The notes beneath the pieces were generated by a model. The model was given only the letters and a program-made list of their open reading frames with translations. It was not told the DNA's origin and did no database searches. The translations under genes were made by a program, and so were the position numbers. From Neisseria bacilliformis (GTDB lineage: Bacteria > Pseudomonadota > Gammaproteobacteria > Burkholderiales > Neisseriaceae): a stretch of DNA of 64,000 bases. Of the stretch, positions 18,130 through 26,715 are shown in pieces; positions within the stretch are counted from its first letter, which is position 1, and the number at the start of each line of letters is the position of its first letter. The stretch spans positions 1,240,001 through 1,304,000 of the forward strand of contig NZ_CP059571.1 in NCBI RefSeq assembly GCF_014055025.1, read 5' to 3'.

Positions 18130-19641
18130 CTATTTGAACAGCAAAATCAGCACCAGCGCGAGGGCGATGACGGCCAGCCACAGGCTTTGCCGCTGCTGGA
18201 TTTTCACCAGACGGACATAGGCGTCGCGCATTTCCTGCTGGCGGTTTTCGTCCACCAGCGCGGCGATTTTGCGCGGCAGGGCGGGCAGGATTTCCGCCCA
18301 GTCGGGGGCTTCGTTTTTCAGGTTGCGCCACAGGGCTTTGGGACCGACTTGGGCGTGCATCCATTTGACGAGGAAGGGTTTGGCAGTTGCCCACAAGTCC
18401 AAATCGGGGTCGAGCTGCCGCCCCAGCCCTTCGATGTTGAGCAGGGTTTTTTGCAGCAAGACAAGCTGCGGCTGGATTTCCACATGGAAGCGGCGGCTCA
18501 CTTCAAACAGGCGCATCAGCACCAGGCCGAAGGAGATCTGCGAAATCGGTTTGTTGAACACGGGTTCGCACACGGCACGCACCGCCGCTTCCAATTCCTC
18601 GGCGCGGGTGTCGGGCGGCACCCAGCCCGATTCGATGTGCGCCGTGGCGACGCGGTGGTAGTCGCGGTTGAAAAAAGCAAGGAAATTGATGGCCAGATAG
18701 CGTTTGTCGTAGTCGGTGAGACTGCCGACGATGCCGAAATCGAGGGCGATGTAGCGGTTGCCGGGGGCGACGAGGATGTTGCCCGGGTGCATGTCGGCGT
18801 GGAAAAAGCCGTCGCGGAACACTTGGGTGAAGAAGATTTCCACGCCGTATTCGGCCAGCTTGTGCAAATCTGTGCCCTGCGCTTTGAGCGCGGCAATGTC
18901 GGACACCGGCGTGCCGTCCATCCATTCGATGGTGAGCACTTCGCGCGCGCAGTAGTCGTAGAACACCTTGGGCACGGTGAGCATGGGGCTGTCTTTGAAA
19001 TTGCGCCCGAGCTGGCTGCAATTGGCCGCCTCGCGCAGCAAATCCAATTCGTCGTGCAGGTATTTGTCAAACTCGTCCACCACCTCGCGCGGGCGCAGCC
19101 TTTTGCCGTCGGCAAACAGCCGCTCCGCCCAGCCGGCGCAAAAGCGCAAGAGTGCCAAATCCTGCTCGATCACGGGGCGGATGTCCGGCCGCAGCACCTT
19201 CACCGCCACTTCCTCGCCCGAAAACAGCCGCGCCCGGTGCACCTGCGCCACCGACGCGCTGGCCACCGGCACGGTTTCAAATTCGGCATAAAGCTCCGAC
19301 ACCGGCCTGCCCAAAGCCCGCTCAATCTGGCGGCGCGACAAATCCGCGTCAAACGGCGGCACTTTGTCCTGCAACTTCGCCAACTCGGCGGCATAGGACG
19401 GCGCAATCAGGTCGGGGCGGGTGGAGAGCACCTGGCCGAACTTCACAAACACCGGCCCCAGCTCCTCCAAAGCCAGCCGCAGCCGCACCGGCAGCGGCTG
19501 CGCCGCCGCCTCGCGCGGCACGGGCACAAGCCGCAGCAGCCTGCGCCGCCAGCCGCCGCGCGCCAGAGGCACGGCCAGCTCGGCAAGGCCGTGGCGGCGC
19601 ACGGTTTTCCAAAGGGTTCTGCTGCGTTTGAGCCATTTCAT
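18130..19641 (-). CDS. ubiB: Ubiquinone biosynthesis atypical kinase UbiB
   Basis: UbiB is a membrane-anchored ATPase of the ADCK/ABC1 family, required for ubiquinone biosynthesis. The start at 19641 (M-K-W-L-K) gives 503 residues; upstream extension is unsupported. The family KxGQ motif is present as K-F-G-Q, the Ala-rich loop as [10 protein letters not shown], the invariant Lys as V-A-V-K-V-L-R-P, and the metal site as A-L-D-F-G. A C-terminal membrane helix ([14 protein letters not shown]) is visible. A perfect -10 lies at 19673-19678. Confidence 0.94.
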   Translation of the reverse strand: MKWLKRSRTLWKTVRRHGLAELAVPLARGGWRRRLLRLVPVPREAAAQPLPVRLRLALEELGPVFVKFGQVLSTRPDLIAPSYAAELAKLQDKVPPFDADLSRRQIERALGRPVSELYAEFETVPVASASVAQVHRARLFSGEEVAVKVLRPDIRPVIEQDLALLRFCAGWAERLFADGKRLRPREVVDEFDKYLHDELDLLREAANCSQLGRNFKDSPMLTVPKVFYDYCAREVLTIEWMDGTPVSDIAALKAQGTDLHKLAEYGVEIFFTQVFRDGFFHADMHPGNILVAPGNRYIALDFGIVGSLTDYDKRYLAINFLAFFNRDYHRVATAHIESGWVPPDTRAEELEAAVRAVCEPVFNKPISQISFGLVLMRLFEVSRRFHVEIQPQLVLLQKTLLNIEGLGRQLDPDLDLWATAKPFLVKWMHAQVGPKALWRNLKNEAPDWAEILPALPRKIAALVDENRQQEMRDAYVRLVKIQQRQSLWLAVIALALVLILLFK

Positions 19642-19672
19642 AGCGGGTTTCCGTAAGACAAAAAACGGCAGG

Positions 19673-19678
19673 ATTATA
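19673..19678 (-). promoter_or_regulatory. -10 hexamer for ubiB
   Basis: TATAAT on the minus strand 32 bases upstream of the ATG. Confidence 0.45.
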
Positions 19679-19850
19679 AGGCATGGCGCAAAACGGCGGT
19701 TGGAAGCCGCGTTTTCAGACGGCCTCCAAATCCCCGCCAAGCCCCGCGCGGCAAGGAGATACGGCGGTTATGACAAAACTTGACAGTTTGCCTAAAAGGC
19801 TTAACAATCGCGCTTTTCCAACGAAAACCGTTTTTGAAAGAGAGAAAAGC

Positions 19851-20315
19851 ATGAAAACAACATCCCTCGCCGCCCTCCTTGCCGCCGCCTGCGCACTGGC
19901 CGCCTGCGGCGGCAGCGACAACGCCGCCCCCGCCGCTTCCGGCGCGGCCTCCGCCGCCCCCGCAGCCGCCGGTTCGGCCTGCGAACAGTATGAAAAAGCC
20001 TATGCCGACATGATCGCCGGCCTGAGCGGCGAAGCCAAAGACGCGCAGCAGAAAATCTTTGAAGTGGCCAAAGAAGCCATGAAAGCCCTGCCCGAAGACC
20101 AGCGCGAAGCCGCCTGCCGCGAATCGCTCAAAGGCATGCAGGGCACCGCCGATTCTGCCGAAGATGCGAAAGAAGCCGCCTCTGAAGCGGCCGAAGACGC
20201 CAAAGAGGCGGCCGAAGACGCCAAAGAGGCGGCCGAAGACGCCAAAGAAGCCGCTTCCGACGCCAAAGAAGCCGCGCAGGAAGCCGCCGAAGAGGCCAAA
20301 GAGAAAGCCAAGTAA
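19851..20315 (+). CDS. Lipoprotein with tandem E-D-A-K-E-A-A heptads
   Basis: The 154-residue product has a lipobox (L-A-A-C, Cys19), an Ala/Pro-rich linker, a short region with two cysteines, then about 55 residues of near-perfect heptads (D-A-K-E-A-A-E/S) predicted to form a long amphipathic helix or coiled coil. Part of the heptad region is three direct 21-base DNA repeats (20187-20249), so copy number could vary by slippage. The start at 19851 is chosen because it begins the signal peptide; the upstream extension is repeat-derived. No function is recognised; the architecture recalls stress-related or peptidoglycan-facing alpha-helical lipoproteins. A DUS hairpin terminator follows. Confidence 0.8.
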   Translation: MKTTSLAALLAAACALAACGGSDNAAPAASGAASAAPAAAGSACEQYEKAYADMIAGLSGEAKDAQQKIFEVAKEAMKALPEDQREAACRESLKGMQGTADSAEDAKEAASEAAEDAKEAAEDAKEAAEDAKEAASDAKEAAQEAAEEAKEKAK

Positions 20316-20336
20316 CACGGCATCAAACACGGCGGA

Positions 20337-20369
20337 AGGCCGTCTGAAAAACAGGTTTTCAGACGGCCT
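20337..20369. terminator. DUS hairpin after the heptad lipoprotein
   Basis: Tight DUS inverted pair 21 bases after the stop, followed by TT. Confidence 0.8.
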
Positions 20370-20415
20370 TTCCACCATCCGCCCGATACGTTTCTGATTT
20401 GGAAAGACCGACACC

Positions 20416-21999
20416 ATGACCGTACAAAAACACCTTGCCGCCCTCACCGCCGCCGCCTTCCTCGCCGCCGCGCCCTGCGCCGCGCCTGCCGCCGCTCCCG
20501 CCGCTCCCGCAGCGGTACAGCAGCAGCTCGACAAGGCCGAAACTGCCTTCAACGCCGGACGCGACGCCGACGCCGTCGCCATCTGGCAGCCGCTGGCCGA
20601 AACGGGCAACGCCCAAGCCCAGGCGCGGCTGGGCAAAGCCTATTACCAGGGGCGCGGCGTGCTGCAGGATTACGCGCAGGCCGTGCAGTGGTTTGAAAAA
20701 TCCGCCGCGCAGGGCAACGCGCTGGCGCAGAACAACCTTGGCGTGATGTATTACTACGGCCACGGCGTCGCCAAAGACCCCGCCAAGTCCGTCCAATGGA
20801 TGCGCAAAGCCGCCGAACAGGGACTGCCGCAGGCGCAGCGCAACCTCGGCGCAGACTACGAAGACGGCTTCGGCGTGGCAAAAGACCCGCGCGAAGCCGC
20901 CAAATGGTACAAAAAAGCCCTCGCCGGCTACGAAAAAGCCGCCGCCCAAGGCAGCGCGCAGGCGCAGTTCAACCTTGCCATGATGTACAGCGGCGGGCGC
21001 GGCGTGGAAAAGAGCGACGAAAAATCGTTTGAATGGCTGGAAAAAGCCGCCCGCCAAGGCTACACCGAAGCCGAATACGCCCTCGGCCTGCGCTACGGCC
21101 TCGGACGCGGCGTGGCGAAAGACGACGCGCAGGCCGCCGCTTGGTACCGCAAAGCCGCCGAAAAAGGCCACACCGCCGCCGCCGGCCTGCTCGGCTCGCG
21201 CTACCTGACCGGCAACGGCGTGGCCAAAGACGACAAACAGGCCGCCGAATGGTTTGCCAAAGCCGCCGCAAAAGGCGACGCCTTCGCCCAATACAACCTC
21301 GGCCTGATGTACAACCTCGGACGCGGCGTACCGCAAGACCGCACCCGCTCCATCGACCTGCTCACCAAAGCCGCCGAACAAGGCCGCCTCAGCGCGCAAT
21401 ACCTGCTCTACTCCCTTTACGCCCAAGGCAGAAACGGCGTGCCGCAGGACGACAAACAAGCCTCCTACTGGCTCGCCAAAGCCGCCGAGCAGGGCGACCC
21501 CCGCGCCGAATACAACATGGCCGTGCGCTACCGCATCGGACGCGGCGTGGAAAAAGACGACGCCAAAGCCATCGAATGGCTGAAAAAAGCCGCCGCCCAC
21601 GAAACCTCCGCCTCCGTGCTCGCCCAATACGACCTCGGCAGCCTCTACCTCAAAGGCGAGGGCGTCGCCCAAGACGACAAACAGGCCGCCGAATGGCTGG
21701 AAAAAGCCGCCGGCCACGACTACATCCACGCCCAGAAAAAACTCGCCGCCCTCGTCATCACCGGCACCGGCACGCCGCAGGACACCGCCAAAGGCATGGA
21801 ACTTCTGCGCGCGGCGGCCGAACAAGGCGACGCCACCAGCCAAACCCTGCTGGGCATGGCCTACAACACCGGCCTGTTCGGCATCGGCCAGGATCCCGCC
21901 CAAGCCCGCGTCTGGCTGGAAAAAGCCGCCGCCCAGGGCAGCAAAGAAGCCCGCGCCTACCTCGAACGCGTCCGAGACGGGCAGAAAACCGGCGAATAA
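20416..21999 (+). CDS. Periplasmic Sel1-repeat protein
   Basis: The 527-residue product carries a Sec signal peptide (residues about 1-30, A-A-P-C-A-A-P-A) followed by roughly a dozen Sel1-like repeats of about 36 residues. The repeat consensus A-x-W-x-x-K-A-A-x-Q-G-x-A-x-A-Q-x-x-L-G is obvious throughout. Sel1 solenoids are protein-binding scaffolds; in Gram-negative bacteria exported members act in envelope homeostasis or host interaction. The ligand is unknown. Repeats in the middle are very uniform, suggesting duplication. Transcription is separated from the upstream lipoprotein by a DUS terminator. Confidence 0.88.
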   Translation: MTVQKHLAALTAAAFLAAAPCAAPAAAPAAPAAVQQQLDKAETAFNAGRDADAVAIWQPLAETGNAQAQARLGKAYYQGRGVLQDYAQAVQWFEKSAAQGNALAQNNLGVMYYYGHGVAKDPAKSVQWMRKAAEQGLPQAQRNLGADYEDGFGVAKDPREAAKWYKKALAGYEKAAAQGSAQAQFNLAMMYSGGRGVEKSDEKSFEWLEKAARQGYTEAEYALGLRYGLGRGVAKDDAQAAAWYRKAAEKGHTAAAGLLGSRYLTGNGVAKDDKQAAEWFAKAAAKGDAFAQYNLGLMYNLGRGVPQDRTRSIDLLTKAAEQGRLSAQYLLYSLYAQGRNGVPQDDKQASYWLAKAAEQGDPRAEYNMAVRYRIGRGVEKDDAKAIEWLKKAAAHETSASVLAQYDLGSLYLKGEGVAQDDKQAAEWLEKAAGHDYIHAQKKLAALVITGTGTPQDTAKGMELLRAAAEQGDATSQTLLGMAYNTGLFGIGQDPAQARVWLEKAAAQGSKEARAYLERVRDGQKTGE

Positions 22000-22025
22000 G
22001 CCGCCGCACCGGCAATAAGGCAAAG

Positions 22026-22057
22026 AGGCTGTCTGAAAAACACTTTTCAGACGGCCT
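22026..22057. terminator. DUS hairpin after the Sel1 gene
   Basis: Inverted DUS pair with one mismatched arm, 27 bases after the stop. Confidence 0.7.
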
Positions 22058-22486
22058 CTGCCGCTTGTGTAGGGTGTGTGGCTTCGCCACGCACGCGGTC
22101 TGTGTACAGAAACGGCCTCCGCCGTCTACGTAGGGTGTGTCGCCCCAAGGCGACGCACGCGTTTTCTGCCGCCCGACGGATGCGCCCGCACACCGAAAGC
22201 CGCGTGAACGGCTGCACCAAACCTCCTGCGGCCTGGCCGAAAATCGGGGTGGGTCGGGCATTTATGCCCGACTGGCGGACACCGGTAAATTTTGAACACG
22301 TCGGGCATAAATGCCCGACCTACGGACTGCGCCACACAGCCTACAACGTGTTCGGTATGGAACGGCGGGCGAAGACGGTTCTGGCCGTTCAGGTAGGGTG
22401 TGTGGCTTTGCCACGCACGCGGTCTGAAACCTTTGCAAAGGTTTCGGCCTGTGTACAGAGACGCTTGAACGTGTAGAAAACAAAAG

Positions 22487-22527
22487 AGGCCGTCTGAAAA
22501 AGCGGATTCCGTTTTTTCAGACGGCCT
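22487..22527. terminator. DUS hairpin
   Basis: Perfect inverted DUS pair followed by TTTT, 3' of the minus-strand gene ending at 22546. Confidence 0.7.
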
Positions 22528-22545
22528 TTTGTGCGGCAGGCAGGT

Positions 22546-22848
22546 TTATTCCTGTGTTTCTGCTTCAAATTCTTCAAACGCGGTGCGGAAGAAGAAAAAG
22601 TCGTTCGGCTTGACGATTTCGGCGGCATGGCCTTCGGAGAGGATGTTGAGGCGGAAGAAGGCGGTTTGGAAACATTCGCGCTCGAAGTCGTGCAGCTCGC
22701 CCACGGCTTCGAGGCGGGTGTGCGGCGGCAGGCAGCCGGGGCGGCGCAGCATTTCGGCCATGTAGCGGTAGAAGGGGTTGCGGTCGAGTTCTTCCTGATA
22801 GAAGTCTTTGAAGGCGGTGTAGGCTTCGGCGTGGCTGGGGGCGGACAT
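22546..22848 (-). CDS. Small acidic protein of unknown function
   Basis: About 100 residues from the ATG at 22848; an in-frame TTG 33 bases earlier overlaps repeat-like sequence and is less likely. The sequence is soluble, acidic and aromatic, with F-Y-Q-E-E-L-D-R-N-P-F-Y-R-Y near the start and a run of Phe (D-F-F-F-F-F-R) near the end. No domain is recognised and no ribosome binding site is evident. It stands alone between two repeat clusters. Confidence 0.5.
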   Translation of the reverse strand: MSAPSHAEAYTAFKDFYQEELDRNPFYRYMAEMLRRPGCLPPHTRLEAVGELHDFERECFQTAFFRLNILSEGHAAEIVKPNDFFFFRTAFEEFEAETQE

Positions 22849-23058
22849 GGCGGTTCGGTAGGGTGTACAGGAGTAGGGCAAGATTACGTTAAAAAGACGA
22901 AAATTTCCATTTTTCCGCGCAAATGTTTTGTGTGCGGCCCGAAACGTTGGAAAAATGCAAATCGGGTTTTTATGACGGCGTACGGTTTGGGCGGGCGCGT
23001 CGGCTGGAGCCGTCTGAAAATCCCAAAATACGGTTTTGGCTGCGCCGAAGCTGCGTTT

Positions 23059-24657
23059 TCAGACGGCCTCGATGATTTTTTTGGCCGCTTCCGCACCCCA
23101 GTAGGCGGCTTCTTCGAATACGGAGTAGCCGCTCATGCCGCTGTGGGCGAAGAGGAGCGGAGGGCGGGTTTGGCGCAGGCGCAGGAGGGCGGGATCGGTG
23201 AGGTAGCCGGGGCGGGGGACGGCCATGCCGTGGCCGCGCACGGTGAGGGAGACGGTTTCGACGCTGCGCCAGAAGTGGCTGCCGTAGGCGTGCAGCAGGT
23301 CGGCTGCGGCGGGGCGCAGCAGGGTTTCGGCGTCGGCATCGAGCAGCAGGCGGCGGATGTTTTGCGTGGTGTCGTGGACGGGGGCGGTGTAGGCGGTGAA
23401 GACAGTGCGCGGGGGTTTGGCGGCGCGGATGAGCTGGTTGCCGGCGGCGACGTAGCCCAGATGCGGGCTGCCGTAGATGACGTTGTCCCACGCCAGTTCG
23501 CTGTTTTCCGGCTCTTGCAGGAAGCGGTTGAGGACGAAGTTGGCGATGAGCCAGGGGGCGGTTTCAGACGGCCTCAGGCCGTATTGTGCGGCGTTTTCCA
23601 CGATATGCGCGGCCACTTCGGGCGGGATGGCGCAGATGACGTTTTGCGCGTCGGCGAGGATGGTTCGGCCGCTTTGGTTGTGTCGCAGCCACACGGCCAC
23701 GCGGCTGCCGCGCGCTTGGATTTTGACGGCGGAAGCGTCCCACGAGGCGGGGGTGGAAAAACGCCATTCGTTTTCCTGCGGCGGCTCGGTGAGGGGGCGC
23801 AGGCCGCTGCGGCGGCGCAGGGCTTCGGAAATGTGGGCGAGGCCGTCGGGCCAGGTGAGGACGGTGTCGGCGTGCGGGCCGCGCGCGCAGAAGTAGTGCA
23901 GGCCGGCGAAGGCGGACACGTCGGCGATGCCGCGCCCGTAGTCGTCGCGGCAGCAGTAGTCGAGGTACCAGAGCAGGGTGGGGGAGCGGTAGCCTTCGCG
24001 GCGCAGCCATTGGGCGAAGGTGAGGGCGTCGAGCCGCCGCCATTGTTCGTCGTGCGAGGAGAGGGCGATGGGGATGGCGAAGATTTTGCGCCCGTCGCGG
24101 CCGTAGGCGGTTTTCAGACGGCCTGTGAGGGTGAAGAAGCGGCGGCTGTCGGCGTCTTGGCGCGGCAGCAGGGCGTCTTGCCATTTGCCTTGGTACAGCA
24201 GGCGTTCCTGTGGGGCGTAGACCAAATCGGTTTCGTTGAACGCGCCGTTTCGCATGATGCCCAGATCGGCGAGCATTTCGCGTACATACGCGCTTTCGGG
24301 GGAGGGCAGGGCGAGGTAGTGGGCACCGGTGGGGGCGGCGAGCTCGCCGTGGTAGAAGCCGGCGTTGTTGCCGTTGCGCTCCAAGCCTTCGGCCAGCAGG
24401 ATGTCGCGGCGGCCGTGTCTGACAAGGTACCAGAGGGCAGTGAGGGCGGCCGCGCCGCTGCCGAGGATGAGCGTGCCGCAGCGGACGGTGCGCTCGGGGC
24501 GCAGGGAGAAGCCGCCGTCGCGCAGAGTGTGGCCGAAGGGCAGGCCGGGGCGGTTTACGCTGACGGGGGGAAGCTGCGGCCGCCACAGCTTCCACGAGGC
24601 GGCGGAGGCGGCGGCAAGGGCGGCGGCGGAGAGGAGGAAGCGGCGGCGGGTGGGCAT
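23059..24657 (-). CDS. Tat-exported FAD-dependent oxidoreductase (amine-oxidase-like fold)
   Basis: The 532-residue product begins with a twin-arginine signal (P-T-R-R-R-F-L-L-S-A-A-A), so it is exported folded with its cofactor. A dinucleotide-binding beta-alpha-beta motif follows at about residue 67 (L-G-S-G-A-A-A-L-T-A-L-W, with an acidic residue at the end of strand 2: L-L-A-E-G). A C-terminal G-M-S-G-Y-S-V-F-E-E-A-A stretch is typical of the FAD-contacting end of amine-oxidase/phytoene-desaturase folds. Substrate is not identifiable. It starts 51 bases after a small secreted cysteine-containing protein gene, with which it probably forms an operon. Confidence 0.8.
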   Translation of the reverse strand: MPTRRRFLLSAAALAAASAASWKLWRPQLPPVSVNRPGLPFGHTLRDGGFSLRPERTVRCGTLILGSGAAALTALWYLVRHGRRDILLAEGLERNGNNAGFYHGELAAPTGAHYLALPSPESAYVREMLADLGIMRNGAFNETDLVYAPQERLLYQGKWQDALLPRQDADSRRFFTLTGRLKTAYGRDGRKIFAIPIALSSHDEQWRRLDALTFAQWLRREGYRSPTLLWYLDYCCRDDYGRGIADVSAFAGLHYFCARGPHADTVLTWPDGLAHISEALRRRSGLRPLTEPPQENEWRFSTPASWDASAVKIQARGSRVAVWLRHNQSGRTILADAQNVICAIPPEVAAHIVENAAQYGLRPSETAPWLIANFVLNRFLQEPENSELAWDNVIYGSPHLGYVAAGNQLIRAAKPPRTVFTAYTAPVHDTTQNIRRLLLDADAETLLRPAAADLLHAYGSHFWRSVETVSLTVRGHGMAVPRPGYLTDPALLRLRQTRPPLLFAHSGMSGYSVFEEAAYWGAEAAKKIIEAV

Positions 24658-24708
24658 GGCTGGGGCGGCGGGGGCGTTGGGGAAACGGTTTTCAGACGGC
24701 CTCTGTCT

Positions 24709-25122
24709 TTATTTGTATTTGCCGGCCACGCGGACGATTTCCGCGCGGTGCGCGGCGCAGAAGGCGGCGGCTTTCTTTTGCAGCGCGGGGGTCGGCGTTT
24801 TCATGTCGGCCATTTTCACCGTGCCGAGCAGATCGGTGAGGCCGGGAATGCTGCGCAGGATGCCGTCTTGTTCCGACAGGCGGCCGTATTGCTGCTCGCA
24901 GGAGGCCGTCGGCGCATCGAGGCGGTCGTGGGCTTGGCTCAGGTTTTCCATGCTGCCTGCCGCCGCCAGTGCTTCTTTCGGGCAGAAGATGACGGCACTT
25001 TGCAGCAGCACGGCATCGCGCATCACGGCGCGGCATTCGGCGGAAACGGGTTTTTCCTGCGGCGCGGCAAAGGCGGGCAGGCAGGCAAGGGCGCAGAGCA
25101 GGGCGGTAAGACGGGGTTTCAT
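24709..25122 (-). CDS. Secreted four-cysteine protein of unknown function
   Basis: The start at 25122 is fixed by AAGGAGAACCACC. The 137-residue product has a Sec signal peptide (cleavage after A-F-A) and four cysteines in the mature part (A-E-C-R, F-C-P-K, S-C-E-Q, F-C-A-A), likely two disulfides made by DsbA. Its position directly before the Tat-exported oxidoreductase gene suggests a periplasmic partner or electron carrier, though no cofactor motif is seen. Confidence 0.7.
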   Translation of the reverse strand: MKPRLTALLCALACLPAFAAPQEKPVSAECRAVMRDAVLLQSAVIFCPKEALAAAGSMENLSQAHDRLDAPTASCEQQYGRLSEQDGILRSIPGLTDLLGTVKMADMKTPTPALQKKAAAFCAAHRAEIVRVAGKYK

Positions 25123-25192
25123 GGTGGTTCTCCTTAGGTAGCAAAACAGGATGAGGCCGTCTGAAAAAACGGGGTCAGGCGACGCGGGGCGC

Positions 25193-25198
25193 ATTATA
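25193..25198 (-). promoter_or_regulatory. -10 hexamer for the cysteine protein/oxidoreductase operon
   Basis: TATAAT on the minus strand (GCTATAATGCG context), 71 bases from the ATG and divergent from the xseA promoter. Confidence 0.4.
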
Positions 25199-25217
25199 GC
25201 CGCCCGCCGTTTTCCCG

Positions 25218-25223
25218 TATAAT
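25218..25223 (+). promoter_or_regulatory. -10 hexamer for xseA
   Basis: TATAAT 34 bases upstream of the xseA ATG, in the context CCCGTATAATCCGC that recurs before polA and lpxL. Confidence 0.5.
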
Positions 25224-25256
25224 CCGCCGCTTTTCCCCGCCTGCGCCCGCTCCGCC

Positions 25257-26609
25257 ATGCCCGATTTGTTTTCCGATGCCGCCCTTTCCGTTTCCGAGCT
25301 GAACGCCGCCGCCAAACTCCTGCTGGAAGAACACTTTTCCGGCCTGTGGGTGGCGGGGGAAGTGTCCAACCTCACCCGCGCCGCCAGCGGGCATTATTAT
25401 TTCTCGCTCAAAGACGCGCGCGCCCAGGTGCGCTGCGCCATGTTCAAAGGCGTGGCGCAGCGGTTTGCCGCGATGAAGGAGGGCGACCATATCGAGGTGC
25501 GCGGGCGTATTTCCATTTATGAGGCGCGCGGCGAGTTTCAGATTACCGTGAACGAGGTGCGCGTGAAGGGGCTGGGGCGGCTCTACGAAGCCTACGAACA
25601 ACTCAAAGCCGCCTTGCAGGCCGAGGGCTTGTTTGCCGCTGAGCGCAAGCGGCCGCTGCCCGCCCATCCGCAGCGCATCGGCATTGTAACCAGCCCCGCC
25701 GCTGCCGCCCTGCGCGACGTGCTCTCCACGCTGCGCCGCCGCGCGCCCGATCTTCCCGTGATCCTCTATCCCGCCGCCGTGCAGGGCGCGGAGGCCGCGC
25801 CGCAGCTTGTCCGCGCGGTGAACGCGGCCTCGGAACGCGGCGAGTGCGACGTTCTGATTGTGTGCCGTGGCGGCGGCAGCATCGAGGATTTGTGGCCGTT
25901 TAACGAAGAGGCCGTTGTCCGCGCCGTGGCCGCCTGCCGCATTCCGGTGGTGAGCGGCGTGGGGCACGAAACCGATTTCACCCTCACCGATTTCGCCGCC
26001 GACACCCGCGCCCCCACGCCCACCGCCGCCGCCGAGCTGGCCGCGCCCGACCGCGCCACGCTGCTGCACCGGCTCGCAGAGGCCGAAGGCCGTCTGAAAA
26101 CCGCCGCGCTCTACCGCTATCAGGACGCGGCGCAGCGCACCGATTGGTGCGCCCGCCAATTGCGCCACCCGCGCCAAAAGCTCGACGCGCAGCGCGCACG
26201 CGTGGCCGAATGCGCCGCCCGCCTCGCCGCCGCCGCCCGCGCCTGCCTGCGCCTGTCGGATGAAAAGCTGTCGCGCCAAAACCTGCTGCTGCAACACGCC
26301 CGTCCCGACACGGCGGCGCAAACAGGCCGTCTGAACGCTTTTCAGACGGCCTTGACGCGCAACGCCGGCGTGCTGCTTGCGGCGAAAAAGCAGCGTTTGG
26401 AAAAACAGGCCGCGCTCTTGGATGCCGTGTCGCCGCAGCACATTCTGGCACGCGGCTTTTCGGTGGTGAGAAACACGCGCGGGCAGGTGGTGCGCGACGC
26501 CGCCGCGCTCAAACAGGGGCAGACGCTGCACATCACCTTCGCCGAGGGCGAAGCCGCCGTGCGCGTCAGCAGCGACACCGCGCAGCCGGATTTGTTTGAT
26601 TTTTCGTGA
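25257..26609 (+). CDS. xseA: Exodeoxyribonuclease VII large subunit
   Basis: XseA is the catalytic subunit of exonuclease VII, which degrades single-stranded DNA to oligonucleotides. The 450-residue product has the N-terminal OB fold (L-W-V-A-G-E-V-S-N-L-T-R-A-A-S-G-H-Y-Y-F) and the catalytic core with G-I-V-T-S-P-A-A-A-A-L-R-D and I-V-C-R-G-G-G-S-I-E-D-L-W-P-F-N. H-E-T-D-F-T-L-T-D-F-A-A-D and a coiled-coil C-terminus follow. Two DUS copies lie in the coiled-coil region, one facing the other (about 26085-26352). It is followed by a DUS terminator and then polA. Confidence 0.96.
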   Translation: MPDLFSDAALSVSELNAAAKLLLEEHFSGLWVAGEVSNLTRAASGHYYFSLKDARAQVRCAMFKGVAQRFAAMKEGDHIEVRGRISIYEARGEFQITVNEVRVKGLGRLYEAYEQLKAALQAEGLFAAERKRPLPAHPQRIGIVTSPAAAALRDVLSTLRRRAPDLPVILYPAAVQGAEAAPQLVRAVNAASERGECDVLIVCRGGGSIEDLWPFNEEAVVRAVAACRIPVVSGVGHETDFTLTDFAADTRAPTPTAAAELAAPDRATLLHRLAEAEGRLKTAALYRYQDAAQRTDWCARQLRHPRQKLDAQRARVAECAARLAAAARACLRLSDEKLSRQNLLLQHARPDTAAQTGRLNAFQTALTRNAGVLLAAKKQRLEKQAALLDAVSPQHILARGFSVVRNTRGQVVRDAAALKQGQTLHITFAEGEAAVRVSSDTAQPDLFDFS

Positions 26610-26633
26610 AATCCGCCGCGCTGCGGCATGAAG

Positions 26634-26673
26634 AGGCCGTCTGAAAACCGAAAACGGGTTTTTCAGACGGCCT
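26634..26673. terminator. DUS hairpin between xseA and polA
   Basis: Perfect inverted DUS pair separating two co-directional genes. Confidence 0.75.
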
Positions 26674-26677
26674 CACG

Positions 26678-26683
26678 TATAAT
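26678..26683 (+). promoter_or_regulatory. -10 hexamer for polA
   Basis: TATAAT in the context CACGTATAATCCGC directly after the terminator, 33 bases before the ATG. Confidence 0.5.
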
Positions 26684-26715
26684 CCGCTTCTTTATTTTTC
26701 AGACGGCCTCCCATT

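Larger units (their letters stand above)
22000..22545. repeat. Intergenic repeat cluster downstream of the Sel1 gene
   Basis: No gene. Contains a DUS hairpin (22026-22057, one arm AGGCTGTCTGAA) and GTAG palindromes at 22069-22098, 22130-22161 and 22393-22422. An inverted pair of TCGGGCATTTATGCCCGA palindromes lies at 22249-22272 (headed GTGG) and 22300-22323, with a second DUS hairpin at 22487-22527. Confidence 0.8.
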
